Origin: Bradyrhizobium cytisi
GTDB lineage: Bacteria > Pseudomonadota > Alphaproteobacteria > Rhizobiales > Xanthobacteraceae
Assembly (NCBI RefSeq): GCF_008123515.1
Contig: NZ_VSSR01000019.1
Location: forward strand, 1 to 64,000
Length of the DNA: 64,000 bases
Direction of reading: 5' to 3'
A model generated the notes under the pieces. The model worked only from the letters and a program-made list of their open reading frames with translations, was not told the origin of the DNA and ran no database searches. Shown here in pieces: positions 47,778 through 56,518 of the stretch (position 1 is the stretch's first letter; each line of letters opens with the position of its first letter). Position numbers and translations under genes: made by a program.

Positions 47778-47897
47778 CTCTCGTGTCCTGGACGCGGCGC
47801 GGCATGAAATGACGCGACGCAGAGCCGGGACCCAGCAGTCATGGGCCCCGGCTCTGCAGCGCAGCGCTACGCGCTGCACTGCGTCCGGGGCACGAGA
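47778..47897. repeat. Dispersed palindromic intergenic element (family A)
   Basis: Edges CTCTCGTGTCCTGG and CCGGGGCACGAGA are complementary; inner arms CAGAGCCGGG/CCCGGCTCTG form a second hairpin. It lies between the convergent ndh and binding-protein genes and is a close relative of the elements at 8697 and 20015. Confidence 0.8.
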
Positions 47898-47898
47898 T

Positions 47899-49110
47899 CT
47901 ACTTCGCCAGCTCGCACCCACCCTCCGCCATCGGGCGAAACGCCTGCTCCGCGGGAATCGTCGAGACCAGCTTGTAATAGTCGTAGGGATATTTCGACTC
48001 TTCCGGCTTCTTCACCTCGAACAGATACATCGGATGCACGACGCGGCCGTCCTGGCGGATCGCGGTGTCGCCGAACAGTCTGTCCTTGCCCTTAAATTTC
48101 TTCATCTCGGGCACGACGTCCTTGGCATTGTCGCTGCCGGTCGCAGCGACCGCGTTGAGATAGGCGAGCGTGGAGGCATAAACGCCGGCCTGGTTGCCGC
48201 TCGGCATCTTGCCGTTCATGCCGGGACGCGCGGCGAAGCGTTTTGCAAACGCGCGGGTGTCATCGTTCATGTCCCAGTAAAAGGCTTCCATGAGCTGCAG
48301 GCCCTGCGCCACCTTGATGCCCATGCCGTGAACGTCGTTGATGAAGAGCAGGAAGGCGACGAGCTTCTGGCCGCTCTGCTGGATGCCAAACTCGGCGGCC
48401 TGTTTCACGGCGTTGATGGTGTCGCCGCCGGCATTGGCAAGGCCGATCACCTGCGCTTTCGAGCCCTGCGCCTGCAACAGGAACGAGGCGAAGTCGGAGG
48501 TGCCGAGCGGATGTCTTGAAGAGCCGAGCACCTTGCCGCCGTGGCCCTCGATGTATTTCTGCGCCTCCGTCTCGATGCCCTTGCCGAGTGCGTAGTCGAC
48601 CGTCAAGAAATACCAGTCCTTGCCGCCGCGCGACATCATTGCCGCTGCCGTGGTGTTGCCGGTCGCCCAGGTGTCGTTGACCCATTGGATGGTATTCCGC
48701 GAGCACGCCTTGCCGGTGAGATCGGCGCTCGCGGTCGACGACGCCAGATACGTCATGCGGCTGTCGCGCAAGAGCGAGTTGATGGAGAGGCCGACCGCGG
48801 AGTTCGGCACGTCGACGATCGCATCGACGCCTTCGACCTCGAGCCATTTGCGCGCGATGGCGTTGCCGACATCGGCCTTGTTCTGGTGATCGGCGTAGAC
48901 GATCTCGACCTTGATGCCCTTAGCCCCGCCGTTGAAATCCTCGGCCGCCATGCGCGCGGCCTCGACCGAGCCCATGCCGTTGGTGTCCTGAAAAATGCCG
49001 GAGATGTCGTTGAGCACGCCGACGCGAACGACATTGTCGGATATCTCGGCGCTCGCGGCGCCGCCGATCAGGCTCGCAGCGAGCGCGAGCGTCCACTTCA
49101 AGTTCTTCAT
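47899..49110 (-). CDS. Liv-type periplasmic binding protein linked to the P450
   Basis: The 403-residue precursor has a signal peptide (ASLIGGAASA-EISDNVVRVGVLNDISGIFQDTNG) and a type I periplasmic-binding fold of the aromatic/branched-chain group. It follows the P450 gene on the same strand with a 37-base gap, which suggests that the P450 substrate, perhaps a para-substituted benzoate, is its ligand. No permease genes lie next to it. Confidence 0.87.
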   Translation of the reverse strand: MKNLKWTLALAASLIGGAASAEISDNVVRVGVLNDISGIFQDTNGMGSVEAARMAAEDFNGGAKGIKVEIVYADHQNKADVGNAIARKWLEVEGVDAIVDVPNSAVGLSINSLLRDSRMTYLASSTASADLTGKACSRNTIQWVNDTWATGNTTAAAMMSRGGKDWYFLTVDYALGKGIETEAQKYIEGHGGKVLGSSRHPLGTSDFASFLLQAQGSKAQVIGLANAGGDTINAVKQAAEFGIQQSGQKLVAFLLFINDVHGMGIKVAQGLQLMEAFYWDMNDDTRAFAKRFAARPGMNGKMPSGNQAGVYASTLAYLNAVAATGSDNAKDVVPEMKKFKGKDRLFGDTAIRQDGRVVHPMYLFEVKKPEESKYPYDYYKLVSTIPAEQAFRPMAEGGCELAK

Positions 49111-49147
49111 TGGTCCCTCCCCTTGATTGGTTTCGCCGTCGGCAGCG

Positions 49148-50356
49148 TCAAGCCGGCGTGATCGTCACCGGTAGGCTGTCGAGCCCGCGCAGCGTGTTGT
49201 TGAAGCGGCGCTTCGGCTCGCCGGTGATGTCGATGCCGGCAACGCGGCGGGCCAAGGCTGAGAGCATCGTCTCACCTTCGAGCCGCGCCACGAGCTGGCC
49301 GACGCACATGTGAATGCCCGAGCCGTAGCCGACATGGCCGGAGGTTCGGCGGGTGATGTCGTAACTGTCAGGCTTGTCCCAGCGCCGCGGATCGCGGTTG
49401 GCGGCCGCGAGGAACATCAGCACTTTCTCGCCTTCGCCGATGGTGGCGCCTGACAGCTCGACATCGCGCGTCGTGGTGCGGAAGAAGGTCTGCACCGGGC
49501 TCTCGAAGCGCACGGCCTCTTCGAAAGCGTTGCGCGCGAGCGTGAGATCGCTACGCAGGCGCTGCCACTGATCGGGGAAGCGAGCCAGGCAATAGACGGC
49601 GGCACCGATACCGTTGACCGTGGTATCGAGGCCGGCCGACAGCAGCGAGCGCACCAGCAGCGGCGCCTCCGTGGCTGTTATGCCGCCCTCGTCGACATGG
49701 GCATGAATGCAGGCGCCGATGCCGCCCGGCGTCAGGTTGTCGCGCTGGCACTGCTCGGTGACATAGGCCTGGTGCGGCGCCGAACGCGCGATCGCCTCCT
49801 TGCGCAACTCGTTCGGCGGACCAAAGGCGTTGAACACCAGGCTCGCATAGGGAATGAGATGATCGCGCCCCTCGGGCTTCAGCCCGAGCGCATCCGGAAA
49901 GATCGAGAGCGGGTAGGCTTCTGCTAGATCCGTGATCGCATCAAAACTGCGCTGCTCCAGCAGCGCATCCACGCGCTCTTCCGCCGCCGCGGCAAAACGG
50001 TCGCGCAGCCCCTTCATCACGGTCGGCGACAGCACCTTCGACAGCACGGCGCGGGTGCGGGTGTGCTCGGGAGGATCGGCCTCGAGGATCAGGCTCGGCG
50101 GCCGCCACGGCGCCTCCTTCTTGAAATCGGACAGGCCGACGCCGCGGCTGGAGCAGAACGTCGTGGGATCGTTCAGAACCGCATGAACCTCGGCATAGCG
50201 CGCCACGCCATAGAGCTTCCACTTGTCGAGATAGACCACCGGGCCCGTCTCCCGTAGCAGCTCATGTGTGGGATAAGGATCGGCAAAGAAATTCATGTCG
50301 AAGGGATCGACGTCGAGATGCGGAACGCTTGATGCGGCGGAGCCGGGTGCGCTCAT
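49148..50356 (-). CDS. Cytochrome P450, CYP199A-like
   Basis: CYP199A enzymes oxidise para-substituted benzoates and cinnamates, for example demethylating 4-methoxybenzoate. The 402-residue protein has the I-helix oxygen-activating SAGLDTTVN, ExxR in FEEAVRFESP..., and the haem-binding GYGSGIHMCVGQLVARLEG with Cys at about 351. The sequence is very close to my memory of CYP199A2 from Rhodopseudomonas along its whole length. The [2Fe-2S] ferredoxin that usually neighbours such genes is not seen here. It diverges from a MarR regulator across 83 bases. Confidence 0.92.
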   Translation of the reverse strand: MSAPGSAASSVPHLDVDPFDMNFFADPYPTHELLRETGPVVYLDKWKLYGVARYAEVHAVLNDPTTFCSSRGVGLSDFKKEAPWRPPSLILEADPPEHTRTRAVLSKVLSPTVMKGLRDRFAAAAEERVDALLEQRSFDAITDLAEAYPLSIFPDALGLKPEGRDHLIPYASLVFNAFGPPNELRKEAIARSAPHQAYVTEQCQRDNLTPGGIGACIHAHVDEGGITATEAPLLVRSLLSAGLDTTVNGIGAAVYCLARFPDQWQRLRSDLTLARNAFEEAVRFESPVQTFFRTTTRDVELSGATIGEGEKVLMFLAAANRDPRRWDKPDSYDITRRTSGHVGYGSGIHMCVGQLVARLEGETMLSALARRVAGIDITGEPKRRFNNTLRGLDSLPVTITPA

Positions 50357-50439
50357 AAAAATCCTCCCTCATTTTGATCTTGTGAAAGGGCGGCGCTTGC
50401 CCTTAGGTCTCTGGGCACGCCGCGAGACAGATTCCCGAT

Positions 50440-50943
50440 ATGCCGCCTTCGACCAGATCCCGCCAAAAGCCTGCGCCCGCTGAATTCGGGCCGACGCTCG
50501 ACCTCGATCGTTACGTCCCGGCGTTCATCACCTTCATCGCCAACAAGCTCTCGAACGGCGCGACCGCGTTCTATCAGCGGCAGTTCGGCGTCAACGTCAC
50601 GGAGTGGCGGATCATGTCGCTGCTGGCGATCGAGCCCGGCATTCCCGCCTCGCGCATCTGCCACGTCATCGGCTTCGACAAGGGCCCGGTGAGCCGCACG
50701 CTCGCCGGCCTGGAGAAGCGCGGCCATGTGTCGATCCGCACCGATCCGAACGACGGCCGCACCCATTCGATCTCGCTGACGGCGAAGGGCCGCGCCACCC
50801 ATGACAAGGTGATCGTTGCGGCGTTCGAGCGCGAACGGCGTCTGCTGTCCTGTCTGAGCAAGGACGAGCGCGAGGTACTGATCGACCTGCTGCGCCGGCT
50901 GCACGAAAACCTCGGCGCGGTGACGGGCGGCAGCACCAGCTGA
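50440..50943 (+). CDS. MarR-family regulator beside the P450
   Basis: The 167-residue protein has the MarR winged helix (about 55-125) with NVTEWRIMSLLAIEPGIPASRICHVIGFDKGPVSRTLAGLEKRGHVSI and the wing DPNDGRTHSISLT. It diverges from the P450 gene and probably represses it until an aromatic acid or its CoA ester appears. The effector is not known. Confidence 0.87.
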   Translation: MPPSTRSRQKPAPAEFGPTLDLDRYVPAFITFIANKLSNGATAFYQRQFGVNVTEWRIMSLLAIEPGIPASRICHVIGFDKGPVSRTLAGLEKRGHVSIRTDPNDGRTHSISLTAKGRATHDKVIVAAFERERRLLSCLSKDEREVLIDLLRRLHENLGAVTGGSTS

Positions 50944-51094
50944 CGCGGCGGGCGTGAGGCGCGTCGTATTGCCGCCTTCGGACATGCGCAGGCATTTACC
51001 CGCGGCGCCGTTCCTGCCGAGCATCGTTTCCTCCCAGATCAGGCGCAGCGGTTCCCCCGCCGTCATCCTTGTCCGGAACGATTCGCATGAATTA

Positions 51095-51108
51095 GTTGCT
51101 TAGGCAAC
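51095..51108. promoter_or_regulatory. Orphan MarR-type palindrome with a stray ribosome site
   Basis: GTTGC-TTAG-GCAAC is a perfect inverted repeat in the 232-base gap between the MarR gene and the feruloyl-CoA-synthase-like gene, whose 3' ends meet here. On the minus strand it is followed by GGGAGGAAAC and an ATG at 51024, but the frame from that ATG runs antisense to the MarR gene and is not a plausible protein. This looks like a promoter and start region whose gene has been lost. Confidence 0.45.
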
Positions 51109-51175
51109 AAAATAATCGACGGATAATGCGGCAGAATGGCTGGCATATCCGGGCGAGCTTTGGGTTCGTGAACCG

Positions 51176-53026
51176 CTACAGACCAACCCACTCCGCCGAC
51201 GCATCAGCATTCAACCGCCCCACGGCATCCGCACGGCGTGTCAACACCGCGCGCTGGTTGATGTAGCCCTTGTCGGTGATCTCGCCGCCGTCCACCGATG
51301 GCGGTTCGGCGAGCAACAGCGCGCGCGTGGCGTGACCGGAGGAGTTGGCGCACTGCTGCTTCAGTCTTGCGAGACCTTGCGCCAACGTGGTCCTGACCTT
51401 GTCGTGCGCCAGTACGTCATTCACATCTGCCGTCCCGGGCAGACCGGCATGAGCGCGGCAGGCTGCGACGTTCGGGAACACCAAGAAGCGCACCTCGTCG
51501 CCGCCGTGACCCGTGACGACGATGTCCTGCGCCAGCGGCGTAAGCGCTGTAATGCCGGCGACGCGCAGCGTGCCGACGCTGACCCAGGTGCCGGAATTGA
51601 GCTTGAAATCTTCCGCGACACGGCCGTCGAAGAACAGGCCGCGCTCGGGACGCTCCGCATCGGCAAGTTTTACCGCGTCGCCGATCAGATAAAAGCCCTC
51701 TTCGTCAAAAGCCTGCCTGGTCAGCTCGGGCGCTTTCCAGTAGCCCGGCGTCACGTTGGGGCCGCGCACGCGCACCTCGAGCTTGTCGCCGCAAGTGACG
51801 AGCTTCAATTCGGTGCCCGGAATCGGCACGCCGATGTTGCCAGAGCGTTCGGCGAGGAAATGGCAGTCGGTCGCCAGCGGCGACGTCTCGGTCGAGCCCC
51901 AGGCCGAGACCATCGGCAGCGGCCGGCCGACAGTCTCGATCGAGAGCTGTTCGAGCGCGTCCCAGAGATTCTGCGGCAGCGCGGCGCCGGCATAGAAGGC
52001 GAACTTCACCTCGCCGAAGAAGCGGCGGCGCAGTTCCTCATCGCCGCGCAGCGCCGCAATCAGCATGTCGAAACCGCGCGGCACGTTGAAATAGACCGTC
52101 GGCATCACGCTTTTCAGATTGGCCAGTGACGTCGCGAACAGACCGGGTGCAGGCTTGCCGCCGTCGATATAGAGCGAGCCGCCGTTGCGCAGCACGAGAT
52201 TGAAATTGTGGTTGGCACCGAAGGTGTGACTCCAGGGGAGCCAATCGAGGATGACGAGATCGCCGTGGCCCTGCTCCAGAAAGGTCCAGGTCTGCGCCTT
52301 GGCCTGCTGGCTCGAGGTCAGCATGCGCTGGGTGTTGATGACTGCCTTGGGCGTGCCGGTCGAGCCCGACGTGAACAGGAATTTTGCGATCGTGTCCGGG
52401 GTCATCGTGGCAAAGGCTTTTGCAACGTCAGGCGTCTCAGCTGTTGCCGCAATGGCGCGGAAGGCAAGCGCGCCGGCATCATCGGCATTGCCGCTGATGA
52501 TCTGCGCCTTATGCAGCGGCTTGATCGCGGCGAGCGCCGCCGCAAACGGCTTTGTTGCGGAGACATAGATCGCGCCCGGCTCCAGCAGCGCGATCATGCT
52601 CTTGAGCTTGTCAAAATCCTTCGACATCAGCGAATAGGCCGGCGAGATCGCGGCCGAGGGCACACCGACATGCTGAGCGGCATGCGCCAGCAACGCATGG
52701 TCGATGCTGTTGTCGGAGAGGATGACGAGTGGGCATTCCGCGCTGAGGCCCCTCGCGAGGATCCATGACGCCGCGCCTCGCACCTGCTGCAGCGCCTGCG
52801 CATAGGTGACGGTGGTCCAGGGCGATTCGGTACTGCCGCGCTCGGCGAGGAAGACCTTGTCCGGGGTCTGCCGCGCAAAATGCTCCAGCCAGTCGCCGAT
52901 GCAGCGCGCGCAATCGCGCAAGGGCTCGCCCGAGCGCAGCACAATGCTGCCGTCGGCGCGATGCTCGGCGACGGTCTTTGGCGTTGCGAACAGGCTCGAA
53001 GCGTCACCGCGAGTGGCTGACGTCAT
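51176..53026 (-). CDS. Feruloyl-CoA synthase-like acyl-CoA ligase
   Basis: The enzyme activates a carboxylic acid as its CoA thioester, probably a hydroxycinnamate such as ferulate or p-coumarate. The 616-residue protein is of the long AMP-forming type seen in feruloyl-CoA synthases, with P-loop FLFTSGSTGTPKAV, SAWGSTETSP and FFDGRVAEDFKLNSGTWV. The start at 53026 is preceded by GGGAGGAAACC; the longer frame is a shadow extension. It diverges from a MarR gene with a clear operator between. No enoyl-CoA hydratase/lyase partner is in the window. Confidence 0.87.
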   Translation of the reverse strand: MTSATRGDASSLFATPKTVAEHRADGSIVLRSGEPLRDCARCIGDWLEHFARQTPDKVFLAERGSTESPWTTVTYAQALQQVRGAASWILARGLSAECPLVILSDNSIDHALLAHAAQHVGVPSAAISPAYSLMSKDFDKLKSMIALLEPGAIYVSATKPFAAALAAIKPLHKAQIISGNADDAGALAFRAIAATAETPDVAKAFATMTPDTIAKFLFTSGSTGTPKAVINTQRMLTSSQQAKAQTWTFLEQGHGDLVILDWLPWSHTFGANHNFNLVLRNGGSLYIDGGKPAPGLFATSLANLKSVMPTVYFNVPRGFDMLIAALRGDEELRRRFFGEVKFAFYAGAALPQNLWDALEQLSIETVGRPLPMVSAWGSTETSPLATDCHFLAERSGNIGVPIPGTELKLVTCGDKLEVRVRGPNVTPGYWKAPELTRQAFDEEGFYLIGDAVKLADAERPERGLFFDGRVAEDFKLNSGTWVSVGTLRVAGITALTPLAQDIVVTGHGGDEVRFLVFPNVAACRAHAGLPGTADVNDVLAHDKVRTTLAQGLARLKQQCANSSGHATRALLLAEPPSVDGGEITDKGYINQRAVLTRRADAVGRLNADASAEWVGL

Positions 53027-53104
53027 GGTTTCCTCCCTCGCCCATATCCGGAATCGGCCGCAGCCTCGTTGCGGGCCGCTTTGGCCATAATGTTGGGCGG
53101 GACA

Positions 53105-53125
53105 ATTGTTGTCGTCAACAACAAT
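53105..53125. promoter_or_regulatory. MarR operator in the ligase-MarR divergent promoter
   Basis: ATTGTTGT-N5-ACAACAAT is a perfect inverted repeat with eight-base arms, placed 79 bases before the ligase start and 51 before the MarR start. Its size and symmetry fit a MarR dimer controlling both genes. Confidence 0.75.
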
Positions 53126-53175
53126 CTTCCGTTGGGACCGCCAAGGCGCTAAGGTCGCGCGGCAGGAGACACGAT

Positions 53176-53682
53176 GTGACAGCCAGCGCAGCCCGAGCCG
53201 ACACCCGCCCCTCCCCACGCAAACGCGCCGGCAATGGCGCGGCGCGGTGGAACGACGCGGACGAGATCGGGCTGGACGCGCTGGTCGGCCACGCCGGCTA
53301 TGCGGTGCGGCGCTTCCAGATCTGGATCTTTCAGGATTTCATCAAGACGCTCGGCGACGTCGACATCAGGCCGACGCAATATTCGGTGCTGACCGTGATC
53401 GGCGCCAACCCCGGGCTCTCGCAGATGGCAGTGGCAAAGCGCCTCGGCATCGAGCGCGCCCGGCTGGTGCATCTGATCGACAGCCTCGAACAGCGCAAGC
53501 TGGTGAAACGGATCAAGTCGAAACAGGATCGGCGCTCGCACGCGCTGCATCTCACCGGCCCAGGTGAGACGGCGTTGGCCAAATTCAAGCGGCTCGCCAT
53601 CGAGCACGAGCGGCATGTCGAGGAGAAGATCGGCAAGGCCAACCGGGAGCGGCTGCTTCAGATCCTGGCCGGCTTCACCTGA
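53176..53682 (+). CDS. MarR-family regulator of the hydroxycinnamate ligase
   Basis: The 168-residue protein has the MarR fold, with helix-turn-helix GLSQMAVAKRLGIERARLVHLIDSLEQRKLVKRI and wing SKQDRRSHALHLT. It starts with GTG at 53176, preceded by AGGAGA; the longer frame upstream runs antisense to the ligase. By analogy with CouR/FerR-type regulators it may bind a hydroxycinnamoyl-CoA. A short hairpin CTGCTCA-TTGTT-TGAGCAG follows the gene at 53689-53707. Confidence 0.87.
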   Translation: MTASAARADTRPSPRKRAGNGAARWNDADEIGLDALVGHAGYAVRRFQIWIFQDFIKTLGDVDIRPTQYSVLTVIGANPGLSQMAVAKRLGIERARLVHLIDSLEQRKLVKRIKSKQDRRSHALHLTGPGETALAKFKRLAIEHERHVEEKIGKANRERLLQILAGFT

Positions 53683-53876
53683 TCCGGACTGCTCATTGTT
53701 TGAGCAGACGCTCTTGACCGGGCCTTAGCTCGGCAGCGCAATCGATCATCGAGGTATTCCACAAGCTACTGATTTTTCGATAGTATCCGGAGCAACCGCG
53801 CTGCCCGGATAATGTACACAATGGCACATCGCTTGCTTCATTCCGGGTGAAGACAAGTTGCCGGAGTTTTATCGCC

Positions 53877-55694
53877 ATGAAGGCTGAAATGGGGGCTGAG
53901 CAGCCTGAAACGATCGCCGCGATTGTGGCCGCGCATCGCGCGGGCACAATGACGCCGGCGCAGACGGTCGCGCGGACCTATCAGCGCATTCGCGACCACA
54001 ACGATCCCGCGATCTTCATCAGCCTGCGCGACGAGAAGGACGCGATCGCGGAGGCCGGGAAGCTTGCCGCGAAGGATGCCGCCAGCCTGCCGCTCTACGG
54101 CGTGCCTGTTGCCGTGAAGGACAATATCGATGCGCTGGGCTTTCCGACCACGGCGGCCTGTCCGGCCTTCTCCTTTGCGCCGACGCACGACTCGACTGCG
54201 GTCGAACGGCTGCGCGCGGCAGGCGCGATCATCATCGGCAAGACCAATCTCGACCAGTTCGCGACCGGCCTCGTGGGCGTGCGTTCGCCCTATGGCATTC
54301 CCAGGAATTCGGTCCGTGCGGACCTCATTCCGGGCGGATCGAGCTCGGGCTCCGCTGTGGCGGTCGGCGCAGGCCTCGTGCCGCTGTCACTCGGCACGGA
54401 CACAGCCGGCAGCGGCCGCGTGCCGGCGCTGCTCAACAACATCGTCGGGCTGAAGCCGAGCCTCGGCATGATCTCGACCGCAGGCCTTGTGCCGGCGTGT
54501 CGCACGCTCGACTGCATCTCGGTGTTTGCGCTGACGGTGGATGATGCTGCGCTCGCGCTGTCGGTGATGACGGGTCCCGATCAGGCCGATCCGTTCTCAC
54601 GCGACCGGCCGCTGGGCGCGATCACGCCGCTTCCGGCAAATCTGCGCCTGGGCGTGCCGCGCAACGGGCAGCTGATCTTCTTCGGCGACAAGAAAGCCGA
54701 AGCCGCTTACGGCGAAGCCCTGAAGCGCTGGACCACACTCGGCGCTGAGCTGGTCGAGTTCGATCTCGAGCCGTTCTACGAGACGGCGCGACTGCTCTAT
54801 GAAGGGCCCTGGGTTGCCGAGCGCTATCTCGTGATCAAGAATCTGCTGGCGTCCGCGCCGGACTCCATCCATCCGGTGACCCGCGAGATCACCGCGGCCG
54901 GTGCGCGGCTCACAGCAGCCGAAACCTTCTCGGCACTCTACCGCTTGCAGGGCCTGCGCAAGATCGCCGAGCGCACATTTGCCAATATCGACGCGCTGGT
55001 GCTGCCGACGGCGCCGACGGCCTATACGACCGCACAGGTGCTCGCCAATCCGGTCGAGCTCAACAGCCGGCTCGGCACCTATACAAATTTTGTCAATCTG
55101 CTCGATCTCTGCGGCCTTGCCGTGCCGGCGGCGATGCGTACGGACGGCACTCCTTTCGGCATCACGCTGCTGGCGCCCGCCGGCCGCGATGCGATGCTTG
55201 CGAGCATCGGGCGCGTGTTCCATGCCGATACGAAGTTGACGCTTGGTGCGAAGGGCGTGGCGCAAGCGCCGCTTGCGGCGCTTGCCAGAAGCAGCGGCGA
55301 CGAGATCCCGATCGCCGTGGTCGGCGCGCATCTTTCCGGCATGGCGCTCAATGGCGAATTGAAGACGCTGAACGCAAAGTTGATCGAGGCGACCAGGACC
55401 GCGCCGGACTACAAGCTCTATGCGCTGAAGACCACGCCGCCGAAGCCGGGCCTGCTGCGCGTCGAAGCCGGCACGGGCGCGTCGATCGAGCTGGAGATCT
55501 GGTCGCTGTCGTCATCGGCCTTCGGCAAGTTCGTCAACGCGATCCCTGCGCCGATGGCGATCGGTACGATCCGGCTTGCGGATGGCCGCAGCGTGAAGGG
55601 GTTTCTCGTCGAGCCGGAGGCGTTGGGCGCGGCGCGGGATATCACCGCGTATGGCGGCTGGCGCGCGTATATGAAGGAAGCCGCGACAACATAG
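53877..55694 (+). CDS. atzF: Allophanate hydrolase AtzF-like
   Basis: AtzF splits allophanate to ammonia and carbon dioxide, the last step of s-triazine, biuret and some urea breakdown. The protein (605 residues from the chosen ATG) has the amidase signature with catalytic Lys81 (PVAVKDNID), cis-Ser in GGSSSGSA near 155 and nucleophile Ser179 (GTDTAGSG), then the separate C-terminal allophanate-hydrolase domain (about 460-600, PIAVVGAHLSGMALNGEL). A GTG at 53847 is an alternative start. It converges on the GntR-atzH-atzE-atzG genes and completes their pathway. Confidence 0.92.
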   Translation: MKAEMGAEQPETIAAIVAAHRAGTMTPAQTVARTYQRIRDHNDPAIFISLRDEKDAIAEAGKLAAKDAASLPLYGVPVAVKDNIDALGFPTTAACPAFSFAPTHDSTAVERLRAAGAIIIGKTNLDQFATGLVGVRSPYGIPRNSVRADLIPGGSSSGSAVAVGAGLVPLSLGTDTAGSGRVPALLNNIVGLKPSLGMISTAGLVPACRTLDCISVFALTVDDAALALSVMTGPDQADPFSRDRPLGAITPLPANLRLGVPRNGQLIFFGDKKAEAAYGEALKRWTTLGAELVEFDLEPFYETARLLYEGPWVAERYLVIKNLLASAPDSIHPVTREITAAGARLTAAETFSALYRLQGLRKIAERTFANIDALVLPTAPTAYTTAQVLANPVELNSRLGTYTNFVNLLDLCGLAVPAAMRTDGTPFGITLLAPAGRDAMLASIGRVFHADTKLTLGAKGVAQAPLAALARSSGDEIPIAVVGAHLSGMALNGELKTLNAKLIEATRTAPDYKLYALKTTPPKPGLLRVEAGTGASIELEIWSLSSSAFGKFVNAIPAPMAIGTIRLADGRSVKGFLVEPEALGAARDITAYGGWRAYMKEAATT

Positions 55695-55699
55695 GTCCC

Positions 55700-55787
55700 G
55701 TAGGGTGGGCAAAGCGAAGCGTGCCCACCATCACCGTTAGTTGGGATCGATGGTGGGCACGGCGCGTTGCGCCTTTGCCCACCCTAC
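55700..55787. repeat. Palindromic intergenic repeat (family E)
   Basis: GTAGGGTGGGCAAAG at 55700-55714 and CTTTGCCCACCCTAC at 55773-55787 are perfect complements, with inner arms GTGCCCACCAT/ATGGTGGGCAC. It lies between the convergent atzF and GntR genes and could end transcription in both directions. The first bases of the window carry one arm of the same family. Confidence 0.85.
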
Positions 55788-55800
55788 TCGATCTACTCTA

Positions 55801-56514
55801 TCACACCGACACCGCGTAGATCTCATACTCCCCGCGCACCAGCTCGATATGCGCGCGCATCGCGGCGGCGGCGCCATGCTTGTCGCCGCGCATGATGGCG
55901 ACGACGACGCGATCGTGCTCGGCTTGCGACTTTGCGAGACGGCCGAGGTTGCGGAACTGGGCGCGGCGGAACGGCTGCACGCGGACCCGCGTCGCCAGCG
56001 TGATCTCGGCGATGTAACCGTTCTGCGAACCCGCATAGATCGCGTTATGAAAACGCTCGTTGACCTCGTGGAAGCGATCGGGATTGCCGGCGTAGCTGAG
56101 GACGCGGAGCTCCTCGTGGATCGCTTCGAGACCGTGACGCTCGGCGGCCGACATGCGCTCGGCAGCAAGGCCTGCGCACAGCGCCTCCAGCTCCGCCATC
56201 GCCTCGAACATGCCCGTCAGCCGCTCGATCGACGGCTGCGCAACGACCGCGCCGCGATGCGGTCGTGCCTCGACCAGGCCGCTCGCGACCAGTTGCCGCA
56301 GCGCTTCGCGCACCGGCGTGCGCGAGACGCTGAAGCGTCGCGCGATGTCGGTCTCGTCGAGCGGCGCGCCGGGCGCGAGAGTTCCACGCACGATCTCGTC
56401 GGCAAGCTGGAGACGCAGTTCCTCGGCGCGCGTGACCTTCTGCATCGATGGCGAGGGACGGTCGACACGCGGCACCACCGGCAGTGTCCCGGGCGGAAAA
56501 TCGTCAAGCGTCAT
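55801..56514 (-). CDS. GntR-family regulator (FadR subgroup)
   Basis: The 237-residue protein has an N-terminal winged helix (about 28-95, LDETDIARRFSVSRTPVREALRQLVASGLVEARPHRGAVV) and an all-helical FCD ligand domain with the metal-binding Asp/His pattern (RFHEVNERFHNAIY, HDRVVVAI, HIELV). It starts four bases after the atzH stop, so it is the last gene of the transporter-atzGEH operon and may regulate it. Ligand unknown; a ureide-type compound is plausible. The longer upstream frame is discounted. Confidence 0.87.
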   Translation of the reverse strand: MTLDDFPPGTLPVVPRVDRPSPSMQKVTRAEELRLQLADEIVRGTLAPGAPLDETDIARRFSVSRTPVREALRQLVASGLVEARPHRGAVVAQPSIERLTGMFEAMAELEALCAGLAAERMSAAERHGLEAIHEELRVLSYAGNPDRFHEVNERFHNAIYAGSQNGYIAEITLATRVRVQPFRRAQFRNLGRLAKSQAEHDRVVVAIMRGDKHGAAAAMRAHIELVRGEYEIYAVSV

Positions 56515-56518
56515 ACGG

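Noticed and set aside
46417..47805. A 462-codon minus-strand frame over ndh
   Set aside because: It is antisense to a clear NDH-2 gene and is rich in Arg, Gly and His as usual for shadow frames.
53809..53824. TGTACACA-type sequence upstream of atzF as a GntR operator
   Set aside because: The match to FadR-type sites is weak, and the promoter of the importer-atz operon, needed for comparison, is outside the window.
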